Part shown: one piece after another, positions 61,884 to 64,000 of the stretch
Layout: every line of letters starts with the position of its first letter
Numbering within the stretch: position 1 is the stretch's first letter
Source: Arsenicicoccus cauae
Lineage (GTDB): Bacteria; Actinomycetota; Actinomycetes; Actinomycetales; Dermatophilaceae
DNA: 64,000 bases
Direction of reading: 5' to 3'
Assembly (NCBI RefSeq): GCF_009707125.1
Contig: NZ_WLVL01000037.1
Coordinates: 269,325-333,324, forward strand
Position numbers and translations under genes: made by a program
The notes under the pieces: generated by a model
What the model was told of the DNA's origin: nothing
Databases searched by the model: none
What the model saw: only the letters and a program-made list of their open reading frames with translations

Positions 61884-63536
61884 ATGCACCAGCCCCTGAG
61901 CGCTCGCTCCGCCCTGGGATCCACCGTCCTGCTCGTTGCGCTGACGGCGGCCGGCACCGCTCCGGCGCTGGCCTCACCCTCACCGGTGGCCCCGTCGCCC
62001 ACCCCCGCGAGCGTCATGGGCAGCTCCGCCGTCACCGGCATCCCCCCCGCCTCCGGCTCGCCGAGCCCGAGCGCACCGGCTCCCGCCGCGCCGTCCGCTC
62101 CCCCCGCCGCTTCTCCGGCGCTGCCCGCGCTCCCCGACCTGACCCCGGCGGACGCCGCCCTGCAGCCCACGCCGGCCGCACGCGTCGCTCCGGTCACGAT
62201 CGTCCTGCCGGGCACGGGCGAGCGACGCGCCGTACTGGCCCTCCCCTACACCCTCGACCGTGACCACGACGGCGTCCGCGAGTCGACCGCGCTGGTCATG
62301 GAGGCCGACCTGCCGGTGCCCACCGGCGCCAACGTCACCCTGGGCGTGGAGCAGGAGTGGTCCAGCGACTCGTCCGCCCGGGCCGTCCCCGACCCGGCCG
62401 CATGGGACCGGATCGCCCCGCGCGTCGCCGGCATCGCCCGCGCGGTCGCGGACCAGCGGTCCCGGTCGACGCTTGCGCAGCGTGCCGGCCTCGGCAGCCT
62501 GGGGAGCCCCGCCGACGTCGACCGGCTCGTCCTGCAGGCGGCCCAGCTGGCCGTGTGGGGGCTCTCCTGCGGCGTCACGCTCGCCGCAGACCAGCCGTAT
62601 GCCGCAGACGCCCGGCAGACCGCCCTCCTGCGGGCCATGACGGACCGCCTCGTCGACGACGCGTCGCTGACCACCCCCGGCGAGGTGGACGTCTATCGGG
62701 TCCAGTCGCCGGACGCCGCCCCCTCTGGCGCCGTCCTGCACGTCACCGGAGGCCGAGGCCTGGTCGCCGCCGCAGCGACCTCCGCGACCCCGGCGCTCGT
62801 CGTGGCGCGCGCCGCCGGGTCCGCGCCCCTGCCTCGGACCCGGCCGGCCGCTCCCCTGGCGCCCGCCGCCACGGTCGCCACCTCGGCCAAGGCCCCGCCA
62901 GCCAAGGCCCCCGCAGCCAAGGCCCCTGCGGCCAAGGCAGCGCCGTCGGCGCAGGCTCCGGCCGCCTCGGCTCCTGACCTGAGGCGCGCGGCCCGCTCGC
63001 CCGTGTCGCCGGCCCGCGCCGCGACGCCAGGCGCCCTGAGGCTGCCCACCGTGTCGCGCCCTGCCGCCGACACCAGCTCCTGCACCGCGCTCGGACGTAC
63101 GGACGTGTCCCGCCTCGACTCGGACTACCGGGCGGCGCTGGACCGCGACAACGACGGGATCGCCTGCGAGAGCAACGGCGCCGACGGCGCGGTGAACCTC
63201 GGTGGCAACCGCGTCAACGCCGCCCCGCAGACCACCAACCAGGCCACCGTCACGCCCGGCGCCACGACAGCCTCGACCACCACCACGGGCGGCCAGAGCT
63301 GCGACGCGCTGCGGGCGTCGGGCCGCTCGAGCATCCCCTCGGGCGACCCCCTCTACCGCGCCGACCTCGACCGGGACGGTGACGGCATCGCGTGCGAGTC
63401 CTACGAGGGACCCCGCGGCTCGGGCACGCTGGCGCAGACGGGCTTCGAGGCGCCGCAGCTGTCCGCCCTCGCGTTCGGGACGATCGGGGTGGGCGCCCTG
63501 CTGGTGCGTCTCGGTCGTCGCCGCGCCCACGGCTGA
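61884..63536 (+). CDS. Secreted Excalibur-domain protein with LAxTG sorting signal
   Basis: A 550-aa exported protein. A signal peptide (LGSTVLLVALTAAGTAPALA) and a Pro/Ala/Ser-rich region lead into a domain of unknown type (residues 100-290). After an Ala-Lys-Pro repeat linker (AKAPPAKAPAAKAPAAK) there are two Excalibur calcium-binding motifs, YRAALDRDNDGIACE and YRADLDRDGDGIACE. At 516-520 the motif LAQTG is followed by a hydrophobic span and RLGRRR, the signal of class E sortase substrates. So it is probably wall-anchored. Ligand unknown. ATG at 61884 with GAAGGA about 9 nt upstream. Confidence 0.85.
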   Translation: MHQPLSARSALGSTVLLVALTAAGTAPALASPSPVAPSPTPASVMGSSAVTGIPPASGSPSPSAPAPAAPSAPPAASPALPALPDLTPADAALQPTPAARVAPVTIVLPGTGERRAVLALPYTLDRDHDGVRESTALVMEADLPVPTGANVTLGVEQEWSSDSSARAVPDPAAWDRIAPRVAGIARAVADQRSRSTLAQRAGLGSLGSPADVDRLVLQAAQLAVWGLSCGVTLAADQPYAADARQTALLRAMTDRLVDDASLTTPGEVDVYRVQSPDAAPSGAVLHVTGGRGLVAAAATSATPALVVARAAGSAPLPRTRPAAPLAPAATVATSAKAPPAKAPAAKAPAAKAAPSAQAPAASAPDLRRAARSPVSPARAATPGALRLPTVSRPAADTSSCTALGRTDVSRLDSDYRAALDRDNDGIACESNGADGAVNLGGNRVNAAPQTTNQATVTPGATTASTTTTGGQSCDALRASGRSSIPSGDPLYRADLDRDGDGIACESYEGPRGSGTLAQTGFEAPQLSALAFGTIGVGALLVRLGRRRAHG

Positions 63537-63762
63537 CAGTGATGATGTGAGTGAGCCCCGCAGCGGTCGTCCTGACTCAGCGTCTGACTGACTGAGGGTC
63601 TTTAACAGGATCTGTCGGTCGATCCGCTGCGGGGCTCGTTTGCACTCACCAGACGAGGGTCGTGACCTCATAGGAGCCTGTGCCAGCAGGCACCCATCAC
63701 TGTCTTGTCCGCTCACCTCGGCGGGTGCGTGCCGCCCTGCCAGGTCGAGTGAGAGGACGGCG
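63537..63762. other. Non-coding stretch before the IS110 recombinase, with a long dyad
   Basis: 226 bp without a gene. GAGCCCCGCAGCGG (63553-63566) pairs perfectly with CCGCTGCGGGGCTC (63624-63637), 57 nt apart; inside, GACTCAG and CTGAG-GGTC can form a second, bulged stem. It may end transcription of the Excalibur gene, or form part of the structured RNA that IS110 elements encode at the recombinase-proximal end. The element's left edge is not visible. Confidence 0.5.
63553..63637 (+). ncRNA. Candidate bridge-RNA-like structured RNA of the IS110 element
   Basis: The 14-bp outer stem with an inner stem lies about 126 nt before the recombinase start, the place where elements of the IS110 group encode their bridge RNA. 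The fold and role are inference; it could instead be a terminator of the upstream gene. The target- and donor-binding loops were not assigned. Confidence 0.3.
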
Positions 63763-64000
63763 ATGACCACCATCGCATGCAAGGACACCGTCACGAAGAC
63801 GGACCGGAGCCAGACAGACCAAATCGAGGTCGCTGCGGGCGTTGACACCCACCAGGACATCCACACCGCTGCAGTGATCGACACCGCCGGCCGGCTCCTG
63901 GGGCATCGTCAGTTCCCGGCCTCGCGGCGTGGCTACCTCGACTTGCTGGACTGGCTGCGCTCGTTCGGGCTACTGCTGGTCGTCGGCATCGAGGGCACCG
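63763..64000 (+). mobile_element. IS110-family recombinase, N-terminal part (cut by the window edge)
   Basis: 79 codons from ATG 63763 to the window end. IEVAAGVDTHQDIHTAAVID has the first Asp of the RuvC-like DEDD site, AGRLLGHRQFPASRRGYLDL follows as in IS110 transposases, and VVGIEGT carries the expected Glu. The rest (transposase C-terminal domain with the catalytic Ser) and the right end are outside. No Shine-Dalgarno of note, but GAGAGGA lies about 6 nt upstream. It shows recent mobile DNA at the right edge. The family assignment is clear from this segment. Confidence 0.88.

Overview
The window is high-GC DNA with many GTG starts, dense gene packing and 4-base stop/start overlaps. The gene content is that of an actinobacterium: an acyl-CoA carboxylase epsilon subunit, an LGFP-repeat amidase, a TIGR03089 protein, UDP-galactopyranose mutase with a GlfT2-like enzyme, DUF2304, LCP and DUF6541. 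A member of the Micrococcales (for example an Intrasporangiaceae-like lineage) is my best guess; the genus cannot be fixed from the sequence alone.

Layout. 0-6.9 kb: start of lysA behind an ArgS-like anticodon-binding protein and a single-domain response regulator; a tRNA-Arg(CCG); a secreted subtilase; an AlkA-like glycosylase with a methyltransferase-like gene. 7.3-10.5 kb: two exported cell-wall proteins (SpoIID/LytB; PGRP amidase with LGFP repeats). 10.5-25.2 kb: surface polysaccharide region 1, with a galactan-type module (glf, GlfT2-like, Wzm/Wzt-like exporter, DUF6541), a flippase, several GT2 enzymes, a GT2-DUF2304 pair, an LCP ligase and a GlfT1-like enzyme. 25.2-28 kb: fadE25-like dehydrogenase, a small acidic protein and a JmjC-type oxygenase. 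28.4-37.3 kb: two divergent operons that together encode a full legionaminic-acid-type nonulosonate pathway (legC-legB-ptmE-legG-legI-legH on minus, ptmF-like-legF-ptmA on plus), followed by an acyltransferase. The block is flanked by two gene relics: a GH13 fragment at 28.1-28.3 kb and a broken pseudaminic acid synthase (pseI) at 40.9-41.15 kb. 38.5-45 kb: a secreted beta-propeller/FG-GAP protein and a three-gene operon of a GT2 and two polytopic membrane proteins. 45-52.2 kb: housekeeping block purE-purK, gtrA-like, enoyl-CoA hydratase, class III cyclase, birA, accD5-like and accE. 52.2-58.4 kb: DUF885 protein, CPA1 antiporter with zinc finger, hydrolase, maf and a MerR regulator, with two arrays of 50-bp dyad repeats. 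58.4-61.7 kb: leucine catabolism (liuB, liuA, divergent liuR with a visible operator). 61.9-64 kb: a sortase-anchored Excalibur protein, then the left part of an IS110-family element cut by the window edge.

How it works together. fadE25-purE-purK-gtrA-birA-accD5-accE-maf is an order I know from Mycobacterium, where fadE25 and purE are adjacent. Here about 18.7 kb of surface-glycan genes lie between them, which suggests a polysaccharide locus built into a conserved chromosomal frame. The two glycan regions would supply galactofuranan-like chains and a CMP-activated nonulosonic acid; the LCP protein and exporters would place polymers on the wall. Many genes here start 6-7 nt after a TANNNT hexamer without a Shine-Dalgarno sequence, as expected for leaderless transcripts.
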